Below, piece after piece: positions 15,608-25,026 of a stretch of DNA of 64,000 nucleotides. Under the pieces are notes generated by a model. The model saw only the letters and a program-made list of their open reading frames with translations. It searched no databases and was not told the DNA's origin. The stretch is taken from contig NZ_PZZP01000001.1 of the NCBI RefSeq assembly GCF_003046315.1, forward strand, positions 806,001 through 870,000. Direction: 5' to 3'. The stretch is from Desmospora activa DSM 45169 (GTDB taxonomy: Bacteria > Bacillota > Bacilli > Thermoactinomycetales > DSM-45169). How positions within the stretch are numbered: the stretch's first letter is position 1; the number at the start of each line of letters is the position of its first letter. Position numbers and translations under genes: made by a program.

Positions 15608-17950
15608 ATGGCCGTTAAAGAGGAGGAGCGCATGCTGCCGTTGCTGCCACTTCGCGGCTTGCTGGTGTATCCCAATATGGTGTTGCACTTGGACGTCGGT
15701 CGCGATCGCTCCGTTAAAGCGTTGGAGCAAGCAATGGTAGATGATGATTTAATTCTCCTTGCAACGCAGCATGAGGTCCAGGTGGAGGATCCGACACCAG
15801 AGGATATTTATCAGATGGGCACGATTGCCCGCGTCAGACAAATGCTGAAGTTGCCCAACGGTACGATCCGGGTGTTGGTGGAAGGCTTACACCGGGCACG
15901 TCTGTTGGAATTTCGGGAGACGGATTCCTTTTATCAAGTGCGCGTTAGCGAAATATTGCAGGAAGATGTAGACGATGTCAACGTGGAGGCGTTGATGCGC
16001 TCAGTTTTGGATCATTTTGAGCAATACTTGCGCCTGTCGAAAAAGGTTTCCCCAGAAACCTTGTCGGCGGTTTCCGATATTGATGAACCTGGTCGATTAG
16101 CGGATGTGATCGCTTCTCATCTACCGTTGAAGATCGAAGACAAGCAGCGAATTTTGGAAACCATCGATATCCGCGAACGCCTAGAGACACTTCTATCCAT
16201 CCTAAACGATGAACGGGAAGTGTTGGAGCTGGAACGAAAGATCTCGCAGCGGGTAAAAAAACAGATGGAAAAAACGCAGAAAGAGTATTATCTGCGTGAA
16301 CAGATGAAGGCGATCCAACGGGAGCTGGGTGAAAAAGAAGGCCGGATGGGGGAAGTGGAAGAACTCCGCAAAAAGTTAGAGGAGTTGTCTGCGCCCGATA
16401 CGGTTAAGGAGAAAGTGGAAAAAGAGCTACAGCGGCTGGAGAAAGTGCCAACCTCTTCCGCCGAGGGTGGTGTGATCCGTACTTATGTAGAATGGTTGCT
16501 GGATTTGCCATGGAATAAAGAGACTGAGGATGTGCTGGATCTGGCTGCCGCTGAAGCCATCTTGGATGAAGACCATTACGGCCTAGAAAAGACGAAAGAA
16601 CGGGTATTGGAATATCTAGCCGTTCAAAAAATGGTAAACAAGCTTAAAGGGCCCATACTCTGTTTAGTAGGGCCGCCTGGAGTAGGGAAAACGTCGATGG
16701 GAAGGTCGATCGCTCGTGCTTTGGGACGCAAATTTGTACGCGTATCCTTAGGTGGTGTGCGTGATGAAGCGGAGATTCGCGGTCATCGCCGCACCTATGT
16801 CGGTGCGATGCCCGGCCGTATTATTCAGGGAATCAAGACGGCTGGAATGTCCAACCCGGTATTTCTGATGGATGAAATCGATAAGATGGCGATGGATTTC
16901 CGGGGCGATCCCGCTTCCGCTTTGCTGGAAGTGTTGGACCCGGAGCAGAATGCTACTTTTAGCGATCACTATATTGAGCTACCCTATGATTTGAGCAAAG
17001 TGATGTTTATTACCACGGCCAATGCGGCTCATCAAATTCCGCGTCCGTTGTTGGATCGGATGGAACTGATTAATATCTCCGGCTATACCGAGATTGAAAA
17101 AGAGAAAATCGCCAAGGAATATCTGATTCCCAAACAAATGAAAGAACATGGGTTGAGCAAGGAAAAATTACAGATCAATACTGATGCCATCCAGAAAGTG
17201 ATACGTCATTATACGCGGGAAGCAGGCGTTCGTAATCTGGAGCGGGCGGTGGGGAATCTCTCGCGTAAAGCGGCAAAACAATTGGTCTCCAATGAAAAGA
17301 AAAAAGTAGTGGTTACCGCCAATAATCTGCCACAATTTCTGGGGCCGGAGAAATTTCGCTACGGCAAGGCGGAGGAGACGGATCAAGTGGGGGCTGCTAC
17401 CGGACTGGCATGGACGGCTGCGGGCGGGGATACCTTGACGGTTGAAGTGTCGGTGCTGCCGGGGAAAGGAAAGCTTACTCTCACAGGAAAACTGGGAGAT
17501 GTAATGAAAGAGTCGGCTCAAGCCGCTTTCAGCTATATCCGTTCCCGAACAAATAGTTTTAATATCGATCCGGATTTTCATGAAAAAAACGATATCCATA
17601 TCCATGTGCCGGAAGGGGCGATCCCCAAAGATGGACCCTCCGCCGGGATCACCATGGCGACAGCGATGGTATCGGCCCTAACGGAAATCCCCGTTTCCCG
17701 ACAAGTCGGTATGACGGGTGAAGTGACACTCCGCGGTCGTGTGCTTCCGATTGGTGGACTGAAGGAAAAAGCGTTAAGCGCCCATCGTGCCGGATTGACG
17801 CATATTTTGATTCCGGAGGAGAATCAAAAAGATATCGAGGAGATTCCTGCCAGTGTAAAGGAATCCCTTAAAATTACCCCGGTCAGTCATATGGATGAGG
17901 TATTGAAGTTAGCATTGGTGAGGGATTCCGATGAAAGTAACCCAAGCTGA
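15608..17950 (+). CDS. lonA: ATP-dependent protease Lon
   Basis: 780 aa soluble Lon, degrading misfolded and some regulatory proteins. N-terminal substrate-binding domain starts [17 protein letters not shown] coiled-coil segment around residues 195-260 precedes Walker [11 protein letters not shown] (~356) and Walker [12 protein letters not shown]. The protease domain has S678 in [12 protein letters not shown] and K719 in [17 protein letters not shown] 15608, GGAGGT 6 nt upstream. Its last 20 bp overlap ysxC. Same lonB-lonA-ysxC order as in Bacillus. Confidence 0.97.
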   Translation: MAVKEEERMLPLLPLRGLLVYPNMVLHLDVGRDRSVKALEQAMVDDDLILLATQHEVQVEDPTPEDIYQMGTIARVRQMLKLPNGTIRVLVEGLHRARLLEFRETDSFYQVRVSEILQEDVDDVNVEALMRSVLDHFEQYLRLSKKVSPETLSAVSDIDEPGRLADVIASHLPLKIEDKQRILETIDIRERLETLLSILNDEREVLELERKISQRVKKQMEKTQKEYYLREQMKAIQRELGEKEGRMGEVEELRKKLEELSAPDTVKEKVEKELQRLEKVPTSSAEGGVIRTYVEWLLDLPWNKETEDVLDLAAAEAILDEDHYGLEKTKERVLEYLAVQKMVNKLKGPILCLVGPPGVGKTSMGRSIARALGRKFVRVSLGGVRDEAEIRGHRRTYVGAMPGRIIQGIKTAGMSNPVFLMDEIDKMAMDFRGDPASALLEVLDPEQNATFSDHYIELPYDLSKVMFITTANAAHQIPRPLLDRMELINISGYTEIEKEKIAKEYLIPKQMKEHGLSKEKLQINTDAIQKVIRHYTREAGVRNLERAVGNLSRKAAKQLVSNEKKKVVVTANNLPQFLGPEKFRYGKAEETDQVGAATGLAWTAAGGDTLTVEVSVLPGKGKLTLTGKLGDVMKESAQAAFSYIRSRTNSFNIDPDFHEKNDIHIHVPEGAIPKDGPSAGITMATAMVSALTEIPVSRQVGMTGEVTLRGRVLPIGGLKEKALSAHRAGLTHILIPEENQKDIEEIPASVKESLKITPVSHMDEVLKLALVRDSDESNPS

Positions 17951-18530
17951 AATTGTAATTAGCGCTGTTCGCCCGGAACAATACCCTGATGACGCCCTGC
18001 CGGAGATCGCTCTGGCCGGGCGTTCCAATGTGGGTAAATCCTCCTTAATCAACCGCTTAATCAACCGAAAAAACTTAGCCCGAACCAGTTCCAAGCCGGG
18101 TAAGACACAAACCATCAATTTTTATCGTATCAATGAACAACTACATTTTGCCGATATGCCCGGCTATGGTTTTGCTCGTGTTTCCAAAGCAGTAAAAGCG
18201 GCGTGGGGACGGATGGTGGAAACCTATTTGACACAACGGCGCCAATTAGTCGGTGTGATACAATTGATCGATCTGCGCCATCCGCCCACCCGTGATGACC
18301 AAGAGATGTACAAGTGGCTGAAGCACCACAACATCCCTGTCATTGTCGTCGCCACCAAAGCGGATAAAATCTCCAAAGGACATTGGCCCAAACACCGTAA
18401 ACAGGTGAAAGAAGGTTTGTCTCTGCTGCCGGAGGATTCTCTCATTCTTTTCTCCGCCCAGACAGGGCAAGGAAAAGAAGAGGTCTGGAGTGCCATCGGT
18501 GATTGCGTCAGAAAAAGAAAAACTGTGTAA
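17931..18530 (+). CDS. ysxC: Ribosome biogenesis GTPase YsxC/EngB
   Basis: 199 aa Era-like GTPase needed for 50S subunit assembly. G motifs in order: G1 [11 protein letters not shown] (~29-39), G2 threonine in [12 protein letters not shown]3 [11 protein letters not shown]4 TKADK (~145) and G5 [11 protein letters not shown] 17931 has GGTGAGGG 6 nt upstream and lies inside the end of lonA, so translation is probably coupled. A short gap separates it from ddl; in B. subtilis this position is followed by hemA. Confidence 0.96.
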   Translation: MKVTQAEIVISAVRPEQYPDDALPEIALAGRSNVGKSSLINRLINRKNLARTSSKPGKTQTINFYRINEQLHFADMPGYGFARVSKAVKAAWGRMVETYLTQRRQLVGVIQLIDLRHPPTRDDQEMYKWLKHHNIPVIVVATKADKISKGHWPKHRKQVKEGLSLLPEDSLILFSAQTGQGKEEVWSAIGDCVRKRKTV

Positions 18531-18604
18531 GACGACGAACCGTTCCGATCCGGTTGGAATAGGGTACATACCACAGTTGATTCCGTGAGAAAGGTTGGGG
18601 GAGG

Positions 18605-19714
18605 ATGGACGAAAAAATACGTGTGGCCGTGCTCTTCGGCGGAAAATCCGGAGAACACGATGTCTCACTGCAATCGGCTACTTCTGTGATTGAGGCGATG
18701 ACTCCGGAACGGTTTGAAGTGGTTCCGGTCTTAATTAACCAGGATGGCCGTTGGCAAGCGGGGGAAAACGCGTTGCCCGCCTTGGAGGGAAAGGTGGAGC
18801 CAAAGCGGTTGCAATCCTTAAAAGAGAATATCCCAACGGAGCGTTCCCTGCCGGAAGCAACTGCTAAAAATTTGCCTGCCCTCCGTTTTGACGAGGTGGA
18901 TGTGGTATTTCCCGTGCTGCACGGCACATATGGGGAAGACGGCACCGTACAGGGATTGCTGGAAATGGCCGATATTCCTTATGTCGGTGCGGGCGTGATG
19001 GCTTCCGCCGTCGGCATGGATAAAGTGATGATGAAAAAAGTGTTTGCACAGGAAGGATTACCCCAAGGGGATTTCACTTTTTTTCTGCGTCAGCGCTTAG
19101 AGAAGGATTTAGCGGGGGTGGTTGCGGAAATTGAGCGCCACTTCGGTTACCCTACCTTTATCAAACCGGCCAACCTCGGTTCCAGTGTCGGGATTTCCAA
19201 GGCGAGTAACGAAGACGAATTGAAAAAGGCCCTTCTGTTGGCGGCAAAGTATGATCGAAAAGTGATCGTGGAAGAATTTATCGATGCCCGTGAAGTGGAA
19301 GTGGCAGTACTAGGCAATGATGAGCCGGAAGTGTCAGTTCCGGGAGAAATCATCTCTTCCAATGATTTTTATGATTATCGCGCCAAGTATGTGGACGGCA
19401 AATCGGTGATGCGCATCCCGGCAGAACTTTCGCCGGAGAAAGCGGAAACGATTCGTCAGCTGGCTCTACGGGTCTATCGATCGATCGATTGTACCGGGTT
19501 GGCCCGGGTCGACTTCTTTGTCAAAAATAGCGACGGACAAGTGTTGATCAATGAAATCAACACCATGCCCGGTTTTACGCCTTATAGCATGTACGCCAAC
19601 CTGTGGAAGCATTCCGGTCTCTCCTATGCACAATTGGTAGAACGACTGATCAATCTGGCACTGGAGCGTTATCGGGATAAAAAGAAAACCCAGACACAGT
19701 TTGAAGAGGAGTAA
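18605..19714 (+). CDS. ddl: D-alanine--D-alanine ligase
   Basis: ATP-grasp ligase making D-Ala-D-Ala for the peptidoglycan pentapeptide. 369 aa. Seen: VAVLFGGKSGEHDVSLQSA at the start, FPVLHGTYGEDGTVQG (~98-113), GMDKVMMKKVF, the ATP-binding KPANLGSSVGISK and EEFIDAREVEVAV, and the metal/substrate site LINEINTMPGFTPYSMY near residue 315. ATG 18605 directly follows GGGGGAGG with no spacer, while AAAGG lies about 10 nt upstream. It sits at a place where B. subtilis has no ddl. Together with murI, murC and femX it adds to the wall-synthesis theme. Confidence 0.95.
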   Translation: MDEKIRVAVLFGGKSGEHDVSLQSATSVIEAMTPERFEVVPVLINQDGRWQAGENALPALEGKVEPKRLQSLKENIPTERSLPEATAKNLPALRFDEVDVVFPVLHGTYGEDGTVQGLLEMADIPYVGAGVMASAVGMDKVMMKKVFAQEGLPQGDFTFFLRQRLEKDLAGVVAEIERHFGYPTFIKPANLGSSVGISKASNEDELKKALLLAAKYDRKVIVEEFIDAREVEVAVLGNDEPEVSVPGEIISSNDFYDYRAKYVDGKSVMRIPAELSPEKAETIRQLALRVYRSIDCTGLARVDFFVKNSDGQVLINEINTMPGFTPYSMYANLWKHSGLSYAQLVERLINLALERYRDKKKTQTQFEEE

Positions 19715-19723
19715 CTGTTTGTA

Positions 19724-19749
19724 AGAGCCCGTATCCCGGGCTTTTTTTC
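19724..19749. terminator. Terminator between convergent ddl and map
   Basis: AGCCC (19726-19730) pairs with GGGCT (19738-19742), extended by C-G pairs around GTATCCC, followed by TTTTTTT on the plus strand. It serves ddl; the minus-strand T-run is weak. Confidence 0.72.
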
Positions 19750-19752
19750 TGC

Positions 19753-20505
19753 TTATTCTCCTTGATCGGTTAGGATGCGAGGGCCCTTTTCGGTGATGGC
19801 GATTGTATGTTCATACTGGGCTGCCAGACTGCCGTCAACGGTGCGGGCTGTCCAGCCGTCTGCATCGATCACGGCCTTCCAGGAACCGGTGGTTAACATT
19901 GGTTCAATCGTTAGTACCATTCCGGCTTTTAACACCTCACCGCTCGACCGTGAACCAAAATGGGGAACAGGAGGCTCTTCATGCATCCGTTGACCGATGC
20001 CGTGGCCAATAAATTGGCGAACAACAGAAAAACCCTCTCTCTCCGCCAGTGTCTGAATGGCGTGGGAGATATGGCCGACTCGATTTCCCGGTATTGCCTG
20101 TTGAATACCGACGTCTAGTGCAGCGCGAGTGGTTTTGATCAAATTTTGCGCTTTGGGGGAAAGGGTTCCCACAGCATAAGTCCAGGCTGAATCCGCCAAC
20201 CAACCGTCTAAGTTGACAACCATGTCGATAGTGACGATATCTCCTTCCGCCAACGGGGTCTCTGTCGGAAACCCATGACAGATGACATTATTGACGGAGG
20301 CACACGTAGCAAAAGGGTATCCCATATACCCTTTCTGTTCAGGGGTAGCATCATAACGTTTCAAGTATGTCTCTACAAACGAATCGATTTCCAGTGTTGA
20401 AACGCCTGGAGCGATGCGTTTCGTGATTTCGCGATGGCAAGCGGCCAACAATTTTCCGGCTTGAGCCATCGCTTCAATTTGCGCTTCATTTTTAATCGTA
20501 GCCAT
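19753..20505 (-). CDS. map: Type I methionine aminopeptidase
   Basis: 250 aa. Removes N-terminal methionine from new proteins. Metal ligands visible in the pita-bread fold: the two aspartates in IVTIDMVVNLDGWLADSAWTY, His in IGHGIGQRMHEEPPVPHFG, Glu in LTIEPML and the last Glu in YEHTIAITEKG. Length and stand-alone position resemble B. subtilis MapB (YflG). A second copy next to secY/adk would be expected elsewhere, but I cannot see it. ATG 20505 on the minus strand, preceded by GAAGGGGTTGGGG. Convergent with ddl. Confidence 0.94.
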   Translation of the reverse strand: MATIKNEAQIEAMAQAGKLLAACHREITKRIAPGVSTLEIDSFVETYLKRYDATPEQKGYMGYPFATCASVNNVICHGFPTETPLAEGDIVTIDMVVNLDGWLADSAWTYAVGTLSPKAQNLIKTTRAALDVGIQQAIPGNRVGHISHAIQTLAEREGFSVVRQFIGHGIGQRMHEEPPVPHFGSRSSGEVLKAGMVLTIEPMLTTGSWKAVIDADGWTARTVDGSLAAQYEHTIAITEKGPRILTDQGE

Positions 20506-20905
20506 AACCCCAACCCCTTCGATACCAATCGTTTGTAACCATATTTATTTTGTGGCGATCCATATCAGACCAACCGTATGCGTCCAATCCGGTGCGAAAC
20601 CAGGAGAATGGATTAAAAAAATGAAGAAAGGCCCTAGGATAAAAAACAATCAGGCGTTCGATCATGGTAAAATTAATAGAGCGAATGTGTAGGTTAAATT
20701 TCCCCACTTCAATCATAACGAACATTCTTGCTTCAGTGTATAATCCATGCAAGGGGGTGAATAAAGTGCTTCGATTCTATCAATGGTGGCTAAAAGAGGA
20801 GGTTTAAGGGGAAATAGCGAAAATGTTGATGGGAGGCCATTTCATACATAAAGATTTTCCGGCTTTGCATCAATGATAACCATGTAAAAGAATGGCGGGT
20901 TGGTG
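20506..20905. other. Intergenic gap between map and the sensor kinase; possible 13-aa leader ORF
   Basis: About 400 bp without a convincing gene. A perfect TATAAT stands at 20739-20744 but lacks a good -35. Directly after it, AAGGGGGTGA (20751-20760) is 5 nt from GTG 20766, which opens a 13-codon frame rich in aromatic residues (two adjacent Trp), ending with TAA at 20805-20807. Another AGGAGG overlaps its end. This may be a leader peptide for the kinase gene or chance. A longer minus-strand frame (20492-20752) has no ribosome binding site and I do not call it. Confidence 0.3.
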
Positions 20906-22765
20906 ATGAAACGGAAGTTTGGATTGGAACGGGTGTCGCGTTGGTTGGTGGTACTCGCCGCCTGGTCCTGGGCCGTGGTTTCGTTTCTAAACCAGGGCGA
21001 TTCGCATTGGAGTGTTTTTCACCTGTTGACGTTGACGGCACTACTCTTGATTACAGAGTTTTTTCCATTGCCCGGCCACGAAGGTCGGGTGACGGTGCAT
21101 TTTCCTTTTTTGTTTGCGATCAGTACGATGTATTCAACTGGCGTTGCCGGTATTCTTTATACGGTGATCGTGCTGTCCGTCACTTGGGTGATGAAACATT
21201 CATTGATTCGGGCGGCGTTTCGAACCGGGTATATTATTTTGGGATTGTTTGCTGTCCAGCTCTTTCTGGAGAGATTGGGCGACGATTGGATGGCTTCCGG
21301 GGGAGTGGCGTGGCCTGCGCTTACCCTGATAGTGGTTGTGCTGCTGTATGAAGGAGTGGGGAAAGGCATCCGTGACGGGATTGAATATTTACGTCCACGT
21401 CCGCGCAAAGCCTTGATGTGGCGCAACAATTGGCGCTTGGAGTTGGGAGCGGCGCTGCTCTCGCTGTTTTATTGCCTTGCCTACTATGCCATGTTGCACC
21501 AGGGACGGGATACCGATCCATGGGCCTTCCTCTTTTTCTTTGCACCTTTGGCGGCATTTGCTGTTTTATCCCATGTAATCGCTCGTTTGATCCGCAAAGA
21601 GCGGAAATTAAAGCTGCTATTTTTATTGACGACTCATATCAATAAAGATCTCAACCTAAAAAAGGTGTTGCGACAAACCCTGCATCCCTTGTCAACGGTG
21701 ATTCATTATCACTATGGAATCGGCTATCTGCTCCGGGATGGCCGTCTGTACCCGGTTGTCACTGCCGGGGATGTGCCTGAGCCGTTAAAGCGGCAGTCCC
21801 ACCCCTTAAACCGCGGCTTAAACGGTTGGGTCGCTTCTCACGGTCTTCCGGCCTTGGTCCATTATGCCCAGACAGATCCTCGTTGCCATACGGACTTAGA
21901 AGACAATGAAGAGGTTCGATCCATGTTGGCCGTTCCGTTGGAGATGGATGGAGAAGTGCTGGGTGTGATCACCTTGGGCAAAAATGAGGAAAACGGTTTT
22001 GAGGAAGTGGATCTTCATTTTTTGCAGGTACTGGCCAGCCAGACGGTTGTCGCCATCAAAAACGCCCGACTCATCGATGAGCGGGAGCGGCGTGTGGTTG
22101 CCGAGGAGCGCAACCGCCTCGCCAGAGAGATCCATGATGGAATCGCGCAATCGTTTGCCGGTGTTTTGATGAAGGTGGAATCCTCCCTTAAAGCATTTGA
22201 TACTCAGCCGGAGCAAGTGAAAGCATGGTTGGAGGAAAGCGAAGAAAAGTTGCGACACGGTTTAAAAGAAGTGCGCTATTCGATTACGGCTCTTCGGCCT
22301 TCGCCCGCTGCACAGATCGGCTTGATTCCCGCTTTGACCCGGCGGGTGGAAGCATTTGAGCATGAGACGGATGTGCGGGGCATTTTTGAACATCGTGGAA
22401 AACAGATGCCACTAGAACCCGAGTTGGAAGAAGCGATTTATATGGTGTGTCATGAGGCACTCAGTAATGCCGCTAAACACGCCCAAGCCAATAAGGTGTG
22501 CGTGACGCTTATTTACGGAGATGAGGAAGTGCGATTGACGGTGGAAGATAACGGTGTTGGCTTTTCTTTGGCGAAAGCGGTGTATAAAGCGGAAGCGCAA
22601 AAACGATATGGTATTGTCGGAATGAACGAGCGAGCGCAACAGCTGGGAGCGGCTCTTCATTTTGACAGTGAAGAAGGGAAAGGGACGAGTGTGGTGTTAA
22701 CCATCCCGATTGGAGAAGAGGAGGAGGCTGCTGTTCATGCCCATTCAAGTACTTTTGGTGGATGA
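20906..22765 (+). CDS. Membrane sensor histidine kinase with GAF domain (NarL-partner type)
   Basis: About 619 aa. The N-terminal ~230 residues hold six or seven hydrophobic segments. A GAF domain follows (~255-385; HYHYGIGYLLRDGRLYPVV, SMLAVPLEMDGEVLGVITLGK). Then comes a HisKA_3 dimerisation domain with the phospho-acceptor H410 in LAREIHDGIAQSFAG, and a HATPase domain with HEALSNAAKHAQA, VEDNGVGF and GIVGMNERA. Start chosen at ATG 20906, 6 nt after GGCGGG; TTG 20900 is also in frame. Its 3' end overlaps the response regulator gene, so the two form a pair. The signal is unknown. Confidence 0.92.
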   Translation: MKRKFGLERVSRWLVVLAAWSWAVVSFLNQGDSHWSVFHLLTLTALLLITEFFPLPGHEGRVTVHFPFLFAISTMYSTGVAGILYTVIVLSVTWVMKHSLIRAAFRTGYIILGLFAVQLFLERLGDDWMASGGVAWPALTLIVVVLLYEGVGKGIRDGIEYLRPRPRKALMWRNNWRLELGAALLSLFYCLAYYAMLHQGRDTDPWAFLFFFAPLAAFAVLSHVIARLIRKERKLKLLFLLTTHINKDLNLKKVLRQTLHPLSTVIHYHYGIGYLLRDGRLYPVVTAGDVPEPLKRQSHPLNRGLNGWVASHGLPALVHYAQTDPRCHTDLEDNEEVRSMLAVPLEMDGEVLGVITLGKNEENGFEEVDLHFLQVLASQTVVAIKNARLIDERERRVVAEERNRLAREIHDGIAQSFAGVLMKVESSLKAFDTQPEQVKAWLEESEEKLRHGLKEVRYSITALRPSPAAQIGLIPALTRRVEAFEHETDVRGIFEHRGKQMPLEPELEEAIYMVCHEALSNAAKHAQANKVCVTLIYGDEEVRLTVEDNGVGFSLAKAVYKAEAQKRYGIVGMNERAQQLGAALHFDSEEGKGTSVVLTIPIGEEEEAAVHAHSSTFGG

Positions 22766-23387
22766 TCACGCGGTGTTGCGTGATGGGTTGTCCAATATCA
22801 TCAGCTTAGAGCAGGATATGGAGGTTGTTGGGCAGGCGAACAGCGGGGCGCAAGCTTTGGAGATGTTGGAAGAGCTAGATCCACAGGTGATCCTGATGGA
22901 TATTAACATGCCTGGAATGAGTGGTGTGGAAGCGATTCGCCGGATTCGGGCCAACAACCAGAAAGTGGCGGTTCTGGTATTGACGATGTTTGATCGGGAT
23001 GAATATTTATATGAATCGATTCGGGCTGGAGCAACCGGATACTTGTTAAAAGACGCTCCATCATCGGACGTGATTGAGGCGATCCGGTCGGCGGCCAAGG
23101 GAGAATCGATTCTGCACCCGGTGATGGCACGAAAGCTACTGGATAATATCAGCGGTGAGAAAAAAACGGACCGCGGCTCAGGCGACGATACACTGACACC
23201 GCGGGAGTTGGATGTATTACAATTGATGGTAAAGGGTCTCTCCAACAAAGAGATTGCAGAGCAACTCTTTATCAGCGATAAAACCGTCAAGATCCACGTC
23301 AGTAACATTTTGAAGAAATTGCGGGTAAAAAGCCGTTCCCAGGCGATCATTTACGCCATTCAACACGAACTGGTCTTATTGGATTAA
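22737..23387 (+). CDS. NarL/FixJ-type response regulator
   Basis: 216 aa. Receiver domain VLLVDDHAVLRDGLSN with phosphorylated D55 in VILMDINMPGMSG, then K in the LKDAPSS loop. The LuxR-type helix-turn-helix is LTPRELDVLQLMVKGLSNKEIAEQ (~150-173) with the DNA-reading helix SDKTVKIHVSNI. ATG 22737 with GGAGG 9 nt upstream, 29 bp inside the end of the kinase gene. Layout and size resemble LiaR, DegU and YvfU regulators. The target genes are unknown; the neighbouring ABC operon is convergent, so its promoter lies about 2.7 kb away. Confidence 0.94.
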   Translation: MPIQVLLVDDHAVLRDGLSNIISLEQDMEVVGQANSGAQALEMLEELDPQVILMDINMPGMSGVEAIRRIRANNQKVAVLVLTMFDRDEYLYESIRAGATGYLLKDAPSSDVIEAIRSAAKGESILHPVMARKLLDNISGEKKTDRGSGDDTLTPRELDVLQLMVKGLSNKEIAEQLFISDKTVKIHVSNILKKLRVKSRSQAIIYAIQHELVLLD

Positions 23388-23390
23388 TCA

Positions 23391-24227
23391 TCAATCCAGC
23401 TGCCGGTGTCGCAGGAGCCGTTTCTCCAAGTGGGAAACGGCTTTATACATAGCGGTGGCAGTCAGGGCGACAACCACCAGGCTCATCATCACCAGTGTGA
23501 GGTTAAAAACTTGGAAGCCATAGATGATAAGGTATCCCAACCCCGCTTTTGCTACTAAAAACTCTCCTACAATCACGCCCACCCATGCCAGACCGACATT
23601 TACTTTAAGGGCTGCGATCAAGTCGGGAATGGACGCCGGAAAGATAATGCGGGTAAATATTTGCCGACGGGTGGCACCAAAGGAACGGGCCAATTGCCGA
23701 TATTCCGATCCTACACTTTGAAAGCTGGAGTACATCACCAGTGTGGTAATAATAATGGTGATGGCGACGGCCATCGCCAAAATGGAGCCAAATCCGGAGC
23801 CGATGGTAACGATGAACAGCGGTCCCAGTGCCACTTTAGGCATGCTGTTTAATACGACGAGATAGGGGTCCAACACCCGCGACAAAAAAGGGGAGTACCA
23901 GATCAGGGTAGCTAAGGCGGTACCCGCTGCTGTGCCCAGAATAAAACCGAGCACCGTTTCCGATAGGGTGATGCCGATATCGGTCAACAGTCCCGCCTGT
24001 ATCGTCATCTGGATAAAGGTTTCACTGATGCGACTGGGGCTGCTAAAGAGAAAAGGATCCAGCCACCCAGCGTTGGCCCCCCATTCCCAACCGACCACAA
24101 ATGCGAGCAGAATGGCGAGGCGGGTGACGGTGACGGCGATCTCTTGGCTGCGGATCTTTTTTAAGTAAGCGGCATGGGCGTCTGACTGTGCGCCACGGGA
24201 AAGCCAACGATGAGGATGGGTCTTCAC
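23391..24227 (-). CDS. ABC transporter permease, SsuC/TauC/ThiX class
   Basis: About 278 aa with six hydrophobic spans and the binding-protein-dependent permease loop YRQLARSFGATRRQIFTRIIFPASIPDLIAAL (shown in part: the EAA-like Gly at FGATRRQIF). Substrates of this class include sulfonates, taurine, nitrate and thiamine pyrimidine precursors; sequence alone does not decide. Start is GTG 24227 on the minus strand. Its GTGA overlaps the ATPase stop codon, a sign of coupled translation. GGAG lies 5 nt before it. An in-frame codon 21 nt upstream is within the ATPase and less likely. Confidence 0.88.
   Translation of the reverse strand: MKTHPHRWLSRGAQSDAHAAYLKKIRSQEIAVTVTRLAILLAFVVGWEWGANAGWLDPFLFSSPSRISETFIQMTIQAGLLTDIGITLSETVLGFILGTAAGTALATLIWYSPFLSRVLDPYLVVLNSMPKVALGPLFIVTIGSGFGSILAMAVAITIIITTLVMYSSFQSVGSEYRQLARSFGATRRQIFTRIIFPASIPDLIAALKVNVGLAWVGVIVGEFLVAKAGLGYLIIYGFQVFNLTLVMMSLVVVALTATAMYKAVSHLEKRLLRHRQLD
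23416..23446 (+). terminator. Possible terminator of the two-component operon, inside the permease gene
   Basis: Perfect 9-bp stem AGCCGTTTC (23416-23424) / GAAACGGCT (23434-23442), then TTTATA. Only 3 bp separate the convergent regulator and permease stop codons, so a plus-strand terminator would have to lie inside the permease coding region, as this one does. The T-run is weak. Confidence 0.42.
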
Positions 24228-24991
24228 GATTTCTCCAACTCCTTCCACAAGTCGTTGAAGAGTGGGCGGAACGCAGTATGATCACGGGCGCGAAGGGGAT
24301 CCAACTTTCGGATGGCTTCTGGGATTTCCACTGTTCGCTTCAATCTTCCCGGGCTTCCGGTTAAGACCAGGATGCGATCGGACAAGGCAAGTGCTTCCTC
24401 CAGGTCATGGGTAACCAAGAGGGTGGTCATGCCACGGCCTTTTAACGCTTGCACCAACAACTCCTCCAGGTGGAGTTTGTTTTGGATATCGAGGGCGGAA
24501 AAAGGTTCATCCAACAGTAAAATATCAGGCTGAAGAGCAAGCGTACGTACCAGTGCGACGCGCTGCCGCATCCCTCCCGACAACTGAGCGGGATACTGAT
24601 GAAGAGTGTGACCCAATCCCAATTCGGTTAAGAGATAGCGAGCGTGATTTTCCGTATGGTGATTAAACCGACCGGATAGTTCCAACCCAAGTGTAATGTT
24701 CTTTTTTACCGTGCGCCAATCGAGGAGACAATCCCGTTGCAACATATAGCCGACACGGGGTGAAGGGTGACTCACCCGCTGCCCAAAGATTTGTACCTCT
24801 CCTGCAGTTGGTTGCAGTAGTCCTGCCACAAGGGAGAGTACGGTGCTTTTTCCGCAGCCGCTGGCGCCGACGAGGCTGACAAATTCACCGGGACTTACAT
24901 AGAAAGAGAGCGGTGATAAAGCGATCGTCTCCTCTTCTTTGCTCCAATAATGTTTTGTGACATCGATTAACCGGACGGCGGGGGGGTTCAT
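24224..24991 (-). CDS. ABC transporter ATP-binding protein, SsuB/TauB/ThiZ class
   Basis: 255 aa importer ATPase. Walker A VGASGCGKST (~42-51), Q-loop MLQRDCLLDWRTV (typical of the nitrate/sulfonate/taurine class, where the tryptophan follows the Q-loop), signature LSGGMRQRVALVR, Walker B ILLLDEPFSALD and switch VTHDLEEAL. Start is ATG 24991 on the minus strand with AAGGAGG 6 nt upstream; an ATG 21 nt earlier precedes that site. Overlaps the permease by 4 bp and follows the binding-protein gene after 35 nt, so the three genes form one operon. Confidence 0.92.
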   Translation of the reverse strand: MNPPAVRLIDVTKHYWSKEEETIALSPLSFYVSPGEFVSLVGASGCGKSTVLSLVAGLLQPTAGEVQIFGQRVSHPSPRVGYMLQRDCLLDWRTVKKNITLGLELSGRFNHHTENHARYLLTELGLGHTLHQYPAQLSGGMRQRVALVRTLALQPDILLLDEPFSALDIQNKLHLEELLVQALKGRGMTTLLVTHDLEEALALSDRILVLTGSPGRLKRTVEIPEAIRKLDPLRARDHTAFRPLFNDLWKELEKS

Positions 24992-25026
24992 GGAATGCCT
25001 CCTTCCAAGCAAAACAAATGGGCGCT

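Noticed and set aside
20492-20752. 86-codon minus-strand frame overlapping the map start
   Set aside because: No ribosome binding site before any of its ATGs, and it runs through the map ribosome binding site. It is possible but unsupported.
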